The notes under the pieces were generated by a model, which ran no database searches, was not told the origin of the DNA, and was given only the letters and a program-made list of their open reading frames with translations. Source: Bacillus sp. FJAT-22090 (lineage in GTDB: Bacteria; Bacillota; Bacilli; Bacillales_A; Planococcaceae). From it: a DNA stretch of 64,000 bases. The position numbers were made by a program, and so were the translations under genes. Shown one piece after another: positions 1 through 9,094 of this stretch. The first letter of the stretch is position 1, and each line of letters opens with the position of its first letter. The stretch spans positions 3,286,154 to 3,350,153 of the forward strand of contig NZ_CP012601.1 in NCBI RefSeq assembly GCF_001278755.1. The letters are read 5' to 3'.

Positions 1-783
1 TTAGTAACGGGAGGTGCATCCGGTATTGGTCTATCAGCAGCAACATTATTAGCTAAAGAAGGTGCTAAAGTAGTTATTGCCGATTTTAATGTCGAGGGTG
101 CAAAAAAAGCAGCCGAGAATATTAAAAGTCAAGGTGGCGAAGCAGTTGGTATTTTTTTAGATGCTTCGAAAGAGGTTTCTATTAAAGAAGCAGTTGATTT
201 TACAGTAGAACATTATGGAACTATAACAGTTTTATACAATAATGTTGGTCTGACCAATCTTCAAAAGGATTTAGATGTAGTTAATATCGATTTAGATGAA
301 TGGGATCGACTAATGAACGTAAATACAAAAAGTGTACTTTTAGGTTGCCGTTTCGCTATTCCACATATGGTTAAAGCAGGGGGTGGCTCAATTATTAATA
401 CAGCCTCTATGGCGGCATTTGCAGGTGACTCTGTTCGTTCTGCATATGGGGCTTCCAAGGCAGCTGTTGTAAATCTAACAAAATATATAGCTGCACAATA
501 CGGGAAGGATAATATCCGGTGTAATGGAGTAGCTCCTGGTCTCATTTTAACTCCAGCGGCTGAGAGTAATATGCCAGAAGCTGTATTAGATATTTTCGAA
601 AAGTTTAATGCACTTCCATACCATGGAGAAGCTGATGATATTGGGTATACAGTATTGTTTCTAGCTTCAGATGAGTCAAAATTTATCACAGGACAAACAA
701 TTCAAGTGGAGGGTGGCCATTACATGGCAAATCCAAGTATTGCAGATTTCAAGGAATTTGTAAGTAAGGCGCCATCTAAATAA
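1..783 (+). CDS. SDR family oxidoreductase, 5' end cut by window
   Basis: NAD(P)-dependent short-chain dehydrogenase/reductase. The frame is open from base 1 to the TAA at 781-783 and only the first few codons are missing. The visible protein begins with the Rossmann motif TGGASGIG. It continues with the NNVG motif and the catalytic triad region (Ser in NTASMAAFAG, then YGASK). The C-terminal part has the usual LFLASDESKFITGQ segment before the final beta strand. The substrate cannot be told from sequence. A terminator follows at once and the next gene is convergent. Confidence 0.85.
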   Translation, partial: LVTGGASGIGLSAATLLAKEGAKVVIADFNVEGAKKAAENIKSQGGEAVGIFLDASKEVSIKEAVDFTVEHYGTITVLYNNVGLTNLQKDLDVVNIDLDEWDRLMNVNTKSVLLGCRFAIPHMVKAGGGSIINTASMAAFAGDSVRSAYGASKAAVVNLTKYIAAQYGKDNIRCNGVAPGLILTPAAESNMPEAVLDIFEKFNALPYHGEADDIGYTVLFLASDESKFITGQTIQVEGGHYMANPSIADFKEFVSKAPSK

Positions 784-788
784 ATCCT

Positions 789-826
789 AAAAACTCAGAT
801 GTGCTTGCATGTCTGAGTTTTATTTA
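789..826. terminator. Bidirectional intrinsic terminator
   Basis: The stem AACTCAGA/TCTGAGTT is flanked by A and T runs. It lies between the SDR gene on the plus strand and the LysR gene on the minus strand, whose stop codon it overlaps. Confidence 0.65.
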
Positions 827-1728
827 TGGAATGGTGCTCCTTTTCGATTTTCCAGTAGTGTTTCTTTAAACGCTAGAACATGTCGTTTATTTTCCATGAC
901 AGGAGAGCATATACAAGAAAACATTCGTGTAAAAGGTCGTTGGTCAAGAGGTATGATGGAAAGGTGATGATGTTGTATATCTCTCTTTATTGCGTGAATG
1001 GATAGGAGGGATAACCCTTCTTGTCGACTATGGATAATCGTCTCTTTAATACCTTGATTACTACTAATAGTGAGAATGGACTTTACCTTTAAGCCATTGG
1101 AACGTAGGACATGTTTTAAATATTCACGTGTTCCTGAACCTTCCTCTCTCATAAACCAAGTTTGGTTTTGTAAGTCGGCTATACTCACGGAATCCTTTGA
1201 AGCTAACTCATTTTCTGAAGAACCTATTATAAATAACTCGTCCTCCATAAAAGCTTCCACTTGCAACTCCTTTTCATTTGTTTGACCTTCTATTAAACCA
1301 ATATCCGCAGTAAGTAGTCGAACAGACTGTACAATTTCTTCTGTGTTTCCGATAAATACTTCTAGCTCCAGGTTTGGGTACTTTGAGTGAAGCGCTAGAA
1401 GGATAGAGGGAAGAATATATTCGCCAATTGTAAAACTTGCACCAATAACAAGCTTTCCTTTAATGTCCTCTTGATAGTCTAAAATATCCTTTTGAGTTTG
1501 CTCATACATGGAGAGTATTTGTTTCGCACGCTCATATAAGATCTCTCCTGAAGGAGTGATCTTTATTAATTTTGGAGAACGAATTAGTAGCTCGGTGTTA
1601 AACTCTGTTTCTAAATTTTTTATATGTACGCTAACGCTTGGCTGAGATATATGAAGGAGCTGTGCTGCTTTTGTGAAATTTTTAACTTCCACTAGTGTTA
1701 TAAATGTTTTTAGGGCATCATAATACAA
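820..1728 (-). CDS. LysR family transcriptional regulator
   Basis: LysR-type regulator of about 302 residues. The N-terminal winged helix-turn-helix (FTKAAQLLHISQPSVSVHI) is followed by a periplasmic-binding-like effector domain (KLVIGASFTIGEYILP, then SSNQGIKETI). I chose the TTG at 1728 because GGGAG lies 7 nt upstream and the protein then starts MYYDALKTFIT, as LysR proteins usually do; the frame extends to 1746. It is divergent from a YeiH-type exporter gene. The LysR-YeiH pairing is common (YeiE/YeiH in E. coli), so it probably controls that gene. The effector is unknown. Confidence 0.85.
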   Translation of the reverse strand: MYYDALKTFITLVEVKNFTKAAQLLHISQPSVSVHIKNLETEFNTELLIRSPKLIKITPSGEILYERAKQILSMYEQTQKDILDYQEDIKGKLVIGASFTIGEYILPSILLALHSKYPNLELEVFIGNTEEIVQSVRLLTADIGLIEGQTNEKELQVEAFMEDELFIIGSSENELASKDSVSIADLQNQTWFMREEGSGTREYLKHVLRSNGLKVKSILTISSNQGIKETIIHSRQEGLSLLSIHAIKRDIQHHHLSIIPLDQRPFTRMFSCICSPVMENKRHVLAFKETLLENRKGAPFHK

Positions 1729-1840
1729 TTTCTCACTCCCAATCATTAAAAATATTAATGCGATCTATTATGTATATGTATTTTACTAATAATAAAAAAC
1801 TACGTAAAGTAAACATACAGGAAGAGAGGAAGCGAGTTTA

Positions 1841-2869
1841 ATGAATATGGATAGAGAAGCTAAAAGTATTAAAATTAATAAAGCATTTTTTATTGGAATT
1901 GGTATTACGTTAATCATCGCAATTGTAGCTAAATTATTTTCTAGCATCCCATTTCTATCGATTATGGGGCAATTAGTAATAGCCATAATAATAGGGATGA
2001 TTTGGAGTGCTACAATTGGAGTATCGCAACAGTACCAACACGGTATTTCCTTTTCAAGTAAAAAATTACTGAGGGTGGGTATAATTTTTTTAGGAATGCG
2101 GCTTAACTTAGCAGATATTTATCATGCTGGATTTAATGTCTTCTTCCTGGCACTCATCAATATTCTATTTGCTTTATTTGTAGTGTATGGATTATCGCGT
2201 TTGTTTGGAGTCGACAAGAAACTAGGTTTGCTAACAGCCTGTGGAACTGCGATTTGTGGAGCGGCTGCTGTTGTTGCGATCGCGCCACAAGTGAAAGCGA
2301 ATGACGATGAAACTGCCATAGGGGTTGCGACAATTGCAATACTTGGGACGCTATTTACATTGGTGTATACTTTTCTTTATCCAATTATGGACTTAACTTC
2401 AAAAGGATACGGAGTGTTTACTGGAGGTACGTTACATGAGATTGCCCATGTAATTGCTGCGGCAGAGCCGGGTGGTAATAATGCGGTCGATTTAGCTGTT
2501 ATTGTGAAACTGACGAGAGTCGCACTTTTAGTCCCGATTGCTTTATGTATAGGTTTTTTCGTACAAAGAGGTGAAAAGAATCAGTCAAAAAGAAAGTTTT
2601 CCATGTCAAGTATACCTTGGTTTATCATAGGATTTTTAGGTATGAGTGGCATTCACACTTTAGGGATTTTTCCAGAACAAATTGCAAGCATTTTTGTCTT
2701 AGTGGCCTATCTACTTATTGCAATGGCAATGGCAGGTTTAGGGTTGAATATAGACATAAAAACATTTAGAAAATTAGGAGTAAGGCCTTTTGCTGCTGGT
2801 CTCATAGGTTCCATTTTATTATCTATTTTAGGCTATGTGCTTGTTTATGTATTTCATCTTAATGTGTAG
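1841..2869 (+). CDS. YeiH-type putative sulfate exporter family membrane protein
   Basis: Integral membrane protein of 342 residues, UPF0324/YeiH (PSE) family. About ten hydrophobic segments are visible. Conserved pieces include GIIFLGMRLNL, LLTACGTAICGAAAVVAIAP and GGTLHEIAHVIAAA. The ATG has AGAGGAAG about 9 nt upstream. Family members are annotated as putative sulfate exporters, but transport has rarely been shown. Its place opposite a LysR gene suggests substrate-induced expression. Confidence 0.85.
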   Translation: MNMDREAKSIKINKAFFIGIGITLIIAIVAKLFSSIPFLSIMGQLVIAIIIGMIWSATIGVSQQYQHGISFSSKKLLRVGIIFLGMRLNLADIYHAGFNVFFLALINILFALFVVYGLSRLFGVDKKLGLLTACGTAICGAAAVVAIAPQVKANDDETAIGVATIAILGTLFTLVYTFLYPIMDLTSKGYGVFTGGTLHEIAHVIAAAEPGGNNAVDLAVIVKLTRVALLVPIALCIGFFVQRGEKNQSKRKFSMSSIPWFIIGFLGMSGIHTLGIFPEQIASIFVLVAYLLIAMAMAGLGLNIDIKTFRKLGVRPFAAGLIGSILLSILGYVLVYVFHLNV

Positions 2870-2892
2870 TCAACAAGGAAAGGAGATAGCAG

Positions 2893-3498
2893 ATGAGGGA
2901 ACAGGATCATGATCGTTTATTGCGCATAAAAACAGAAGGAATTCGTGAATGGCAGCATCAATCTGCTCATTATAATCGTTATGAAGCAACTCCATATGTC
3001 GCTCTAGAAGCATTTTTTGATGAATATGCATGTAAGTCATCTGATAAATTTGTAGATTTTGGCTGTGGAAAAGGGCGTTTTCCTTTTTACGTTCACCACC
3101 ATCTTCATGTGTCCGCAACTGGGGTGGAGATGAGTGGACAACTATATCAAGAGGCGATGGAAAACTTAACACGGTATATGGATCGGGCGAAGCATTCAAG
3201 AGCTTACATCCGATTTGAACGCATCCTAGCAGAGGAATACAATGTAGATAAGGAAGAAAATCTTTTTTATTTTTTCAATCCTTTTTCCATACAAATTTTT
3301 CAAAAGGTGACTCGAAATATACTTCTGTCCGTGGAAAATTCCCCTCGAGCAGTAGATATTATTTTATATTATCCTACTGCGGAATACATACAATATCTTG
3401 AAACACAAACCCCGTTTAAGCTTCTTAAAGAAATAAAGGTTCCTGCATTATACGAGCAAAATAGCAACGAGCGATTTGTTATTTTTCGATTTGAATAA
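2893..3498 (+). CDS. SAM-dependent methyltransferase
   Basis: Class I methyltransferase of 201 residues. Motif I is FVDFGCGKGRFPF near residue 52, with an acidic residue ending the next strand (GVEMSG). Later strands are NLFYFFNPFS and VDIILYYPTAEY. AAGGAAAGGAG lies just ahead of the ATG, and it follows the YeiH-type gene by 23 bp, so the two may be co-transcribed. The substrate is unknown. The NPFS motif recalls N-methyltransferases, but that is weak evidence. Confidence 0.8.
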   Translation: MREQDHDRLLRIKTEGIREWQHQSAHYNRYEATPYVALEAFFDEYACKSSDKFVDFGCGKGRFPFYVHHHLHVSATGVEMSGQLYQEAMENLTRYMDRAKHSRAYIRFERILAEEYNVDKEENLFYFFNPFSIQIFQKVTRNILLSVENSPRAVDIILYYPTAEYIQYLETQTPFKLLKEIKVPALYEQNSNERFVIFRFE

Positions 3499-3539
3499 AA
3501 GTTCCTTAATAGAATGAGGATTTCTTTCATACTGGTGTA

Positions 3540-3603
3540 AAAGGAAGCGTCCGCTCGACTACTGCAGGAAAGCGAGCGGTGAGCTTCGGAATTCGGTAGA
3601 CAA
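3540..3603. repeat. Fragment of GC-rich intergenic repeat (family B-like)
   Basis: GC-rich stretch with GCGTCCGCTCG, GAAAGCGAGCGG and GAGCTTCGGA. Related blocks occur at about 57450-57495, 39703-39735 and 31441-31490. It abuts the stop codon of the minus-strand gene that follows. Confidence 0.5.
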
Positions 3604-4083
3604 TTATTTTATCCGTTCACCTAGAAGTTCTTTATATTTCACAAACCATTCTTTCCATTCATTTTCTCTTGAGTCGATTGTATTACCATCTAATAAGGCT
3701 TCAATGACATCTAGACAAACATGCCAACCTGCTAAATCTTTTATTGTTTGCTCTGTAAAGGAGGAGAGTGTTTCTGTAAAAACTAAATGGCATCCTTCTG
3801 ATTCTGGTGATAATTCAAATCTTGCGATATCCGCATCCCATTCAAAAGCTAAAACCTTAAATTGTTCATAATCTAAAATCTTCATGTCGATATAGGTACC
3901 GTCTTGCATATCAAACTTAATCAAACCACCTTTACGTAAATCCACTACTTCTAGTTCCGAGAACCATTTTTGTAACTTCTCATTGTTAGTGAGCATAGAC
4001 CAAACATCTTTTACTGAATGGTGGAAATGACGATCATAACGTGCGGTATAGATTTCTTTTTCCTTTTGAATAGTTGCAATCAT
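3604..4083 (-). CDS. SRPBCC (AHSA1-like) domain protein
   Basis: Protein of 159 residues with the START/Bet v1-like AHSA1 fold. The opening YDRHFHHSVKDVWSMLTNNEKLQKWF and the closing GWHVCLDVIEALLDG helix are typical. Such proteins form a hydrophobic ligand pocket; no catalytic function can be assigned. AAGGAGG precedes the ATG. It is 25 bp downstream of the ribosomal-protection-like GTPase gene on the same strand, so the two may form one transcript. Confidence 0.8.
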   Translation of the reverse strand: MIATIQKEKEIYTARYDRHFHHSVKDVWSMLTNNEKLQKWFSELEVVDLRKGGLIKFDMQDGTYIDMKILDYEQFKVLAFEWDADIARFELSPESEGCHLVFTETLSSFTEQTIKDLAGWHVCLDVIEALLDGNTIDSRENEWKEWFVKYKELLGERIK

Positions 4084-4108
4084 CGTTAATTCCTCCTTAG
4101 GTTATAAA

Positions 4109-6034
4109 TTATAAACAGTGCATAGCTTGTTCAGCTTCATACCATGGCACTTTATATCCTGTCCCCTTCGCACAGAAAATAGAACTCGAAGTATATTCCG
4201 GATCTGCATCTTTATTATAACCAATACTATTAATTACTTCTTCAGCATTATGACAACGATCATATCCCCCAAATAGTAAGCTAAGCGTTCCTTTCCCATG
4301 TGTAAAAGAAGCGAAGGTCGTACTATAATTCATGAACGTGGCCACAGGTACTCGACCTTTAATAATTACTTTGTCTCCAGTATTCTCGGGGGATTCAAAA
4401 GTTCCGTGAGCTTGTTGAATATCCGACAATACACGACCAATCAGATCCATATCGACTTTTATTTTATAGTCATAAAATGGTTCAAGAAGGACATTTTCTG
4501 CTTTTTCTAAACCTTGACGAAGTGCTCGGTATGTCGCTTCTCTGAAGTCTCCGCCATGAGTATGTTCATTATGTCCACGGCCAGTAAGTAAAGTTATTTT
4601 AACGTCAGTTAATGCGGAACCTGTTAATAACCCATGATGATGACGTTCCAATAGATGATGTTTTACAAGATTTTGATTACCGATGGATAAATCATTTGCA
4701 TGGCATATATTATCAAAAGAAACGCCTCTATTTCGTGTTGTAGGTTCGATTAATAGATGGACTTCTGCGTAATGTTTTAACGGCTCAAAGTGTCCATAAC
4801 CTCGTACAGGGGCGTTAATAGTTTCTTTGTAAAGAATTCTAGGCTCCCCAAAAGAAACTTGAAAATGAAAGCGTTCTTGGACGATTTGTTCGAGTACTTC
4901 CAGCTGAATTACCCCCATAACGTGTACGTGAATCTCCTGGAAGTGTTCATCCCAATAAACTCGTAAAGAGGGATCCTCTGTGTCTAATAACTTAAAGGAA
5001 CGCAATACCTCTTTGACATGGATAGACGAATCAAATAGAACTTTGGATTTCAGTGTTGGAACCATATCAAATGTAACTTTCTCCTGGTTATCTCCAATTC
5101 CATCTCCAATCGAAGCGGTTGTTAATCCGGTTACAGCAACTAGTTCACCAGCGGTTGCTTGATCAACCGTTTGAAACTTATTTCCACTGTACACTCTAAT
5201 TTGAGTTATCTTTTCTGTTTTTTGCCTATATTTCACTTCATCTCGTACTTTTAGTTTTCCACTTAATAGTTTTAAGAAAGTGACTCTGTTTCCACTTTCA
5301 TCATGGCGAATTTTATATACTTTAGCCTCAAAATTTTTTAGCGAGTTATAAGAAGTCTCTGTTAATACATCGAGCTTATCCAAAAATTCGAAAACCCCTA
5401 TGTCCTTTAATGCAGAACCGCTAGCACATGCAAAGATTTTATTTTCCTTAATCATTGTTTTCATTTTGTTTAACCATAGTTCTTGCTCGAAACCAGTGTC
5501 CATGTATTTATCTAAAAGCTCTTCATCGCGCTCTGCGATAAATTCTATTAACTCTTCATCAAATAAAGTTGTTAAGTTACATACATCTCCAGATAAGTTA
5601 GCGCGTATCTCCTCTAAAACACTTGCCGAATCTGTTCCTTCATAGTCTGTTTTGTTTACAAAGAAAAAGGTAGGCACTTGGTGTTTACGAAGTAGCTGCC
5701 AAACTGTTTCGGTATGACCTTCTACTCCATCCACTGCACTAATCAAGATTATTGCATAGTCCATTACTTGTATAGCCCGCTCCATTTCAGGGGAGAAGTC
5801 GACATGCCCTGGAGTATCAATGATGTAATAAGTAGAATCATTATAGGAAAAGATGCCTTGATCTGCAAAAATAGTAATTCCTCTATTTTTTTCTATAGAA
5901 TGACTGTCGAGGAAGGAATCTTGATGATCGACACGACCTCTTTGTCTAATTGTCTTCGTATGATAAAGCAGTTGCTCAGAAAAAGTTGTTTTCCCGGCAT
6001 CCACGTGTGCAAGAATTCCAATGGTTTTATGCAT
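4109..6034 (-). CDS. Ribosomal protection protein-like translation GTPase (TetM/EF-G superfamily)
   Basis: Translational GTPase of 641 residues. P-loop AHVDAGKT is at residues 9-16, RGIT of switch I at 51-54, DTPGHVD at 73-79, NKTD at 127-130 and a SGSAL G5 motif near 205. Domains II-V follow as in EF-G. Length and the C-terminal NYSTTFASFTHGKG segment match Tet(M)/Tet(O)-type proteins, which remove tetracycline from the ribosome. Divergence is considerable, and a roughly 40-residue tail ends MHCL. It could be a chromosomal resistance factor or a housekeeping paralogue. The minus-strand promoter probably includes the TATAAT at about 6070. Confidence 0.8.
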   Translation of the reverse strand: MHKTIGILAHVDAGKTTFSEQLLYHTKTIRQRGRVDHQDSFLDSHSIEKNRGITIFADQGIFSYNDSTYYIIDTPGHVDFSPEMERAIQVMDYAIILISAVDGVEGHTETVWQLLRKHQVPTFFFVNKTDYEGTDSASVLEEIRANLSGDVCNLTTLFDEELIEFIAERDEELLDKYMDTGFEQELWLNKMKTMIKENKIFACASGSALKDIGVFEFLDKLDVLTETSYNSLKNFEAKVYKIRHDESGNRVTFLKLLSGKLKVRDEVKYRQKTEKITQIRVYSGNKFQTVDQATAGELVAVTGLTTASIGDGIGDNQEKVTFDMVPTLKSKVLFDSSIHVKEVLRSFKLLDTEDPSLRVYWDEHFQEIHVHVMGVIQLEVLEQIVQERFHFQVSFGEPRILYKETINAPVRGYGHFEPLKHYAEVHLLIEPTTRNRGVSFDNICHANDLSIGNQNLVKHHLLERHHHGLLTGSALTDVKITLLTGRGHNEHTHGGDFREATYRALRQGLEKAENVLLEPFYDYKIKVDMDLIGRVLSDIQQAHGTFESPENTGDKVIIKGRVPVATFMNYSTTFASFTHGKGTLSLLFGGYDRCHNAEEVINSIGYNKDADPEYTSSSIFCAKGTGYKVPWYEAEQAMHCL

Positions 6035-6127
6035 AGTGTCACCTCAGTTCATTTCTAATGAATGCTTATATTATAGCAAACGATTTAGGAAAGAGCTGAG
6101 GGTCACGTTGTGTTATTTGCAACTAAT

Positions 6128-6240
6128 TGAATACGGATGTGCGCTTGCCACACGCTCCGAACAAGAAGGATGAGTCGCTTCCTAACCTTTACAGTTCTTA
6201 TTCTTTGCGTGCATGGGACACATACCTTGGAGACATCCCT
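6128..6240. repeat. Decayed copy of family B palindromic repeat
   Basis: It starts CGGATGTGCGCTTGCC, as the element at 20223 does, and continues with GGATGAGTCG and CCTTTAC in the same order, but with many changes. No coding potential is seen from 6035 to 6574 apart from repeats and hairpins. Confidence 0.5.
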
Positions 6241-6295
6241 TATAAGAGACAGTTACGCTATAAATAATTAAGAATCTAACTTATAGAGTATCAAG

Positions 6296-6325
6296 AAGCT
6301 CCCGAAATTCCATCTTCGGGAGCTT
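6296..6325. other. Perfect 11-bp hairpin
   Basis: AAGCTCCCGAA and TTCGGGAGCTT are separated by 8 nt. There is no T tract on either side, so it is not a classical terminator. It lies about 250 bp beyond the mnt operon and about 260 bp upstream of the GTPase gene. Confidence 0.5.
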
Positions 6326-6423
6326 ACAATTCGAATAGGAAAGTATCTACTCTATAATTAATTATTCAAAACAGTGGTACCAAGTTTCCAAGAGTTTGCA
6401 GGAGGGCGGCGGATAGACGACTG

Positions 6424-6574
6424 CCACAGGATTACCAAAAAAGAGGGGAGGGATCGTGACGCTAGTCACGACCCTCCCCTCCAAAAATTCACACTGTAAT
6501 GATGTAGCCAAAGTCTGTCCAAAGCACTCTGGAAACGTTAGAAACAGGTCTTTATTGGCGCGGTTGCGCTTTTC
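6424..6574 (-). repeat. Intergenic repeat family A, copy 1, carrying a terminator
   Basis: Shared with 39863-40010 and in part with 20341-20454. It holds a 17-bp hairpin (6443-6481) that, read on the minus strand, is followed by TTTTTT and so forms a strong terminator for the mnt operon. A conserved block with AATGATGTAGCC and GTCTGTCC follows. The end GCGCTTTTC touches the mntD stop codon. Confidence 0.7.
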
Positions 6575-7459
6575 TTATAAGACACTTTTAGAAGCATTCA
6601 GCTTCAAACGGGTAATCATTTTCCATACAATTCCATCATGTGGCATGAATAGGAACACAAGCATAAATATTATGCCTATCATTGCCGCCATCATTCCTGC
6701 AATAGATGTGTTCCATAATTTTGCAAGATAGTAGCCTGTTATTGCTGCGGTAACTCCAAAAGTCATGCTCCAAAAAATCATGGACCGAACACTTTTACTT
6801 ATCAAATAGGCAGTCGCAGCAGGTCCAATTAGCATTGCTACAACAAGAACTGCCCCAACGCTATCAAAAGCTGCTACGGTCGTTAAGGAAACGAGCGTCA
6901 TGTAAGAATAATGCATGACGATAATCGGTAGGCCGATAGACAAAGCGAAAACTGGATCAAATGTTGAAAGTTTAATCTCTTTGTAAAAAAGTACGAGAAA
7001 TAATACATTTAATACAAGTACAATAGATAGCATCCAGACAGCTTTAGGCATTGTAAAACCTAATATGCTCCAAGTATCCCATGGAACAAATGCAATTTCT
7101 CCCATTAATACGTGTTCCACATCTAAGTGGACGTTTCCAGCAAACAATGTTATAAACAAAACCCCTAATGCAAATAAAGATGTAAATACGACCCCTATTG
7201 CAGCGTCTTCTTGTAATCCTCCAGATTGTAGAACTTGCACGAGATAAGTGGTTAGTATACCTGCAATGGCTGCACCGAGCAGCATCCAAAATCCATTTAG
7301 TGATTGAGTGATCATAAATGCAACCACAATGCCAAATAACACTGTGTGGCTAATAGCGTCTGCAATCATGGCAGTTTTGCGTAAGATTAAAAAAACACCC
7401 GTTAATCCACATGTAATACCAACCATTGCTCCTGTTAGTAGCACCCAAAACTCATTCAT
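6575..7459 (-). CDS. mntD: Metal ABC transporter permease (second permease, MntD-like)
   Basis: Permease of 294 residues with about eight membrane segments, ABC-3 family for Mn/Zn/Fe uptake. GITCGLTGVFLILRKTAMIADAISH carries the cytoplasmic coupling region seen in ZnuB/MntC-type proteins. Its start overlaps the end of the upstream permease gene by 8 bp. The order binding protein, ATPase, permease, permease matches B. subtilis mntABCD, whereas znuABC has one permease. The gene ends directly at a repeat-borne terminator. Confidence 0.8.
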   Translation of the reverse strand: MNEFWVLLTGAMVGITCGLTGVFLILRKTAMIADAISHTVLFGIVVAFMITQSLNGFWMLLGAAIAGILTTYLVQVLQSGGLQEDAAIGVVFTSLFALGVLFITLFAGNVHLDVEHVLMGEIAFVPWDTWSILGFTMPKAVWMLSIVLVLNVLFLVLFYKEIKLSTFDPVFALSIGLPIIVMHYSYMTLVSLTTVAAFDSVGAVLVVAMLIGPAATAYLISKSVRSMIFWSMTFGVTAAITGYYLAKLWNTSIAGMMAAMIGIIFMLVFLFMPHDGIVWKMITRLKLNASKSVL

Positions 7460-8345
7460 GTTCCATCGCCTCCCGAGCTATTGTAGGTTGTTTAAATGCT
7501 TTCTTTTTACGGGATTTAGAGAGTAGTCCTCTTGTTGGTGCGAAAAAATAAGAAATTAAAAATAGAAGGGAAGCACTTAAAACAATGATTGGGCCAGTCG
7601 ATAAACCTGTTCGCAAAGAGCTGATCAATGTTCCTAAAGCACCTGATAGAGCACCAAAGAAAGCGCTTGTCACGAGGATAATTCCTAGATGACTAGACCA
7701 AAATCTAGCAGCGGCAGCAGGTATAATGAGCATTGCTGCCATTAGAATGACTCCAACGGCTTGTATACCAGTTACAATAGTTAGCACAGTGAGTGCTGTT
7801 AGTAAAATTCGTAAACGTTCAACAGGCAAGCCGATACCCTTTGCAAACACAGGATCAAAAATCATTAACTTCCATTCTTTAAAGAATAACAAGCACATGA
7901 ATATGATTAACATGGCACTTCCAGACAACCATATTAAATCACTTTTTGCCAGCGTTGCAGCCTTTCCAAAAATAAAATCATTCAATCCACTTTGGTTCCC
8001 GGCACCGCTCTGATTTACAAGTGTAATTAGCACAATACCAATACCAAAAAACACAGATAGTACAAGCCCTATAGCAGCATCTGCTTTTAACTTGGATTGA
8101 CTTACAATCCATTGAATCGTATAAACAGCTATTGCAGAAGTAATAGCGGCACCTAACATAAGAATAGGTAAATCCTTTTGTTGAAGAATCAGATAGGCGA
8201 TAGCGATTCCAGGAAGTGCCGCATGCGCTGCTGCATCACCAACTAAACTTTGTTTTTGAAGAAAGGCGAAGGTTCCATTTAAACCAGCTGCAATTCCAAG
8301 TAAAATGGCTCCTGCAAGTACCCAAAGTAAGTTTCCGGTTATCAT
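7452..8345 (-). CDS. mntC: Metal ABC transporter permease (first permease, MntC-like)
   Basis: ABC-3 family permease of 297 residues. GLNGTFAFLQKQSLVGDAAAHA is the coupling region, and FDPVFAKGIGLPVERLRIL also marks the family. It starts 3 bp after the ATPase gene, with AGGTGATT as ribosome-binding site. It should pair with the neighbouring permease as a heterodimeric channel. Mn2+ is inferred from the promoter boxes rather than from this protein itself. Confidence 0.8.
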   Translation of the reverse strand: MITGNLLWVLAGAILLGIAAGLNGTFAFLQKQSLVGDAAAHAALPGIAIAYLILQQKDLPILMLGAAITSAIAVYTIQWIVSQSKLKADAAIGLVLSVFFGIGIVLITLVNQSGAGNQSGLNDFIFGKAATLAKSDLIWLSGSAMLIIFMCLLFFKEWKLMIFDPVFAKGIGLPVERLRILLTALTVLTIVTGIQAVGVILMAAMLIIPAAAARFWSSHLGIILVTSAFFGALSGALGTLISSLRTGLSTGPIIVLSASLLFLISYFFAPTRGLLSKSRKKKAFKQPTIAREAMEHE

Positions 8346-8348
8346 TGT

Positions 8349-9083
8349 TTAATCACCTCTCTGATCCATAAAAAACAATTTTCCACCATAGGCATCCTGC
8401 AAATTCTCTTTTGTAAAAGTTTGTTCTGTTGGACCTGATGCAACAAGTGTTTGATTTAATAAAACAATCCAGTCAAAGTAGTCAGGAGCTGTTTGCAGGT
8501 CATGATGAACAACAAATACGGATTTCCCTTGAGATTTTAAATCTTTTAAAATAGCTATTATTGTTCGCTCTGTTGCAGCATCAACCCCTACAAATGGTTC
8601 ATCCATAAAGTAAACATCCGCTTGTTGGGCTAGTGCACGAGCTAAAAATACACGTTGCTGCTGTCCTCCGGATAGTTGACCGATTGATCTATCAGCAAAT
8701 GAATCCATCCCAACGTTTTTTAGGCAGTCGATCGCAATTCTCTTATCTTTTGAAGAGGGTTTTCTGATCATACCAATATGTCCGTAGCGCCCCATTAACA
8801 CTACGTCTAATGCAGTGGTTGGAAAATCCCAGTCAACAGCATTTCTTTGTGGTACATATCCAACTATAAGTTCCTTCGGATTTAGGGCACGTTCTAAAAT
8901 ATGAACAGAACCTTTTTTATTTGGTAATTGGTTTAATATAGCCTTGATAAGTGTTGATTTTCCAGCACCATTTGGTCCAATAATGCCAGTTAGTCGACCA
9001 ATTGGAATCTTTAAATTTACATCTTTTAATACAATTTTCTCTTCATAGGCTACCGATAAATTATTTACTTGTAATGCGTTCAT
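8349..9083 (-). CDS. mntB: Metal ABC transporter ATP-binding protein (MntB-like)
   Basis: ABC ATPase of about 244 residues. Walker A is GPNGAGKST, the signature LSGGQQQRVFLARAL, Walker B VYFMDEPFVGVD, and the switch histidine VVHHDL. The frame opens at a GTG at 9092, but the ATG at 9083 has GGAG 8 nt upstream and gives the start MNALQVNNLSV. It supplies energy to the two permeases downstream. Confidence 0.85.
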   Translation of the reverse strand: MNALQVNNLSVAYEEKIVLKDVNLKIPIGRLTGIIGPNGAGKSTLIKAILNQLPNKKGSVHILERALNPKELIVGYVPQRNAVDWDFPTTALDVVLMGRYGHIGMIRKPSSKDKRIAIDCLKNVGMDSFADRSIGQLSGGQQQRVFLARALAQQADVYFMDEPFVGVDAATERTIIAILKDLKSQGKSVFVVHHDLQTAPDYFDWIVLLNQTLVASGPTEQTFTKENLQDAYGGKLFFMDQRGD

Positions 9084-9094
9084 TTTGCTCACTC

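Noticed and set aside
6441..6481. The strong hairpin at 6443-6481 as an insertion sequence end
   Set aside because: No transposase frame or second end nearby; it recurs as part of a short repeat and has terminator features.
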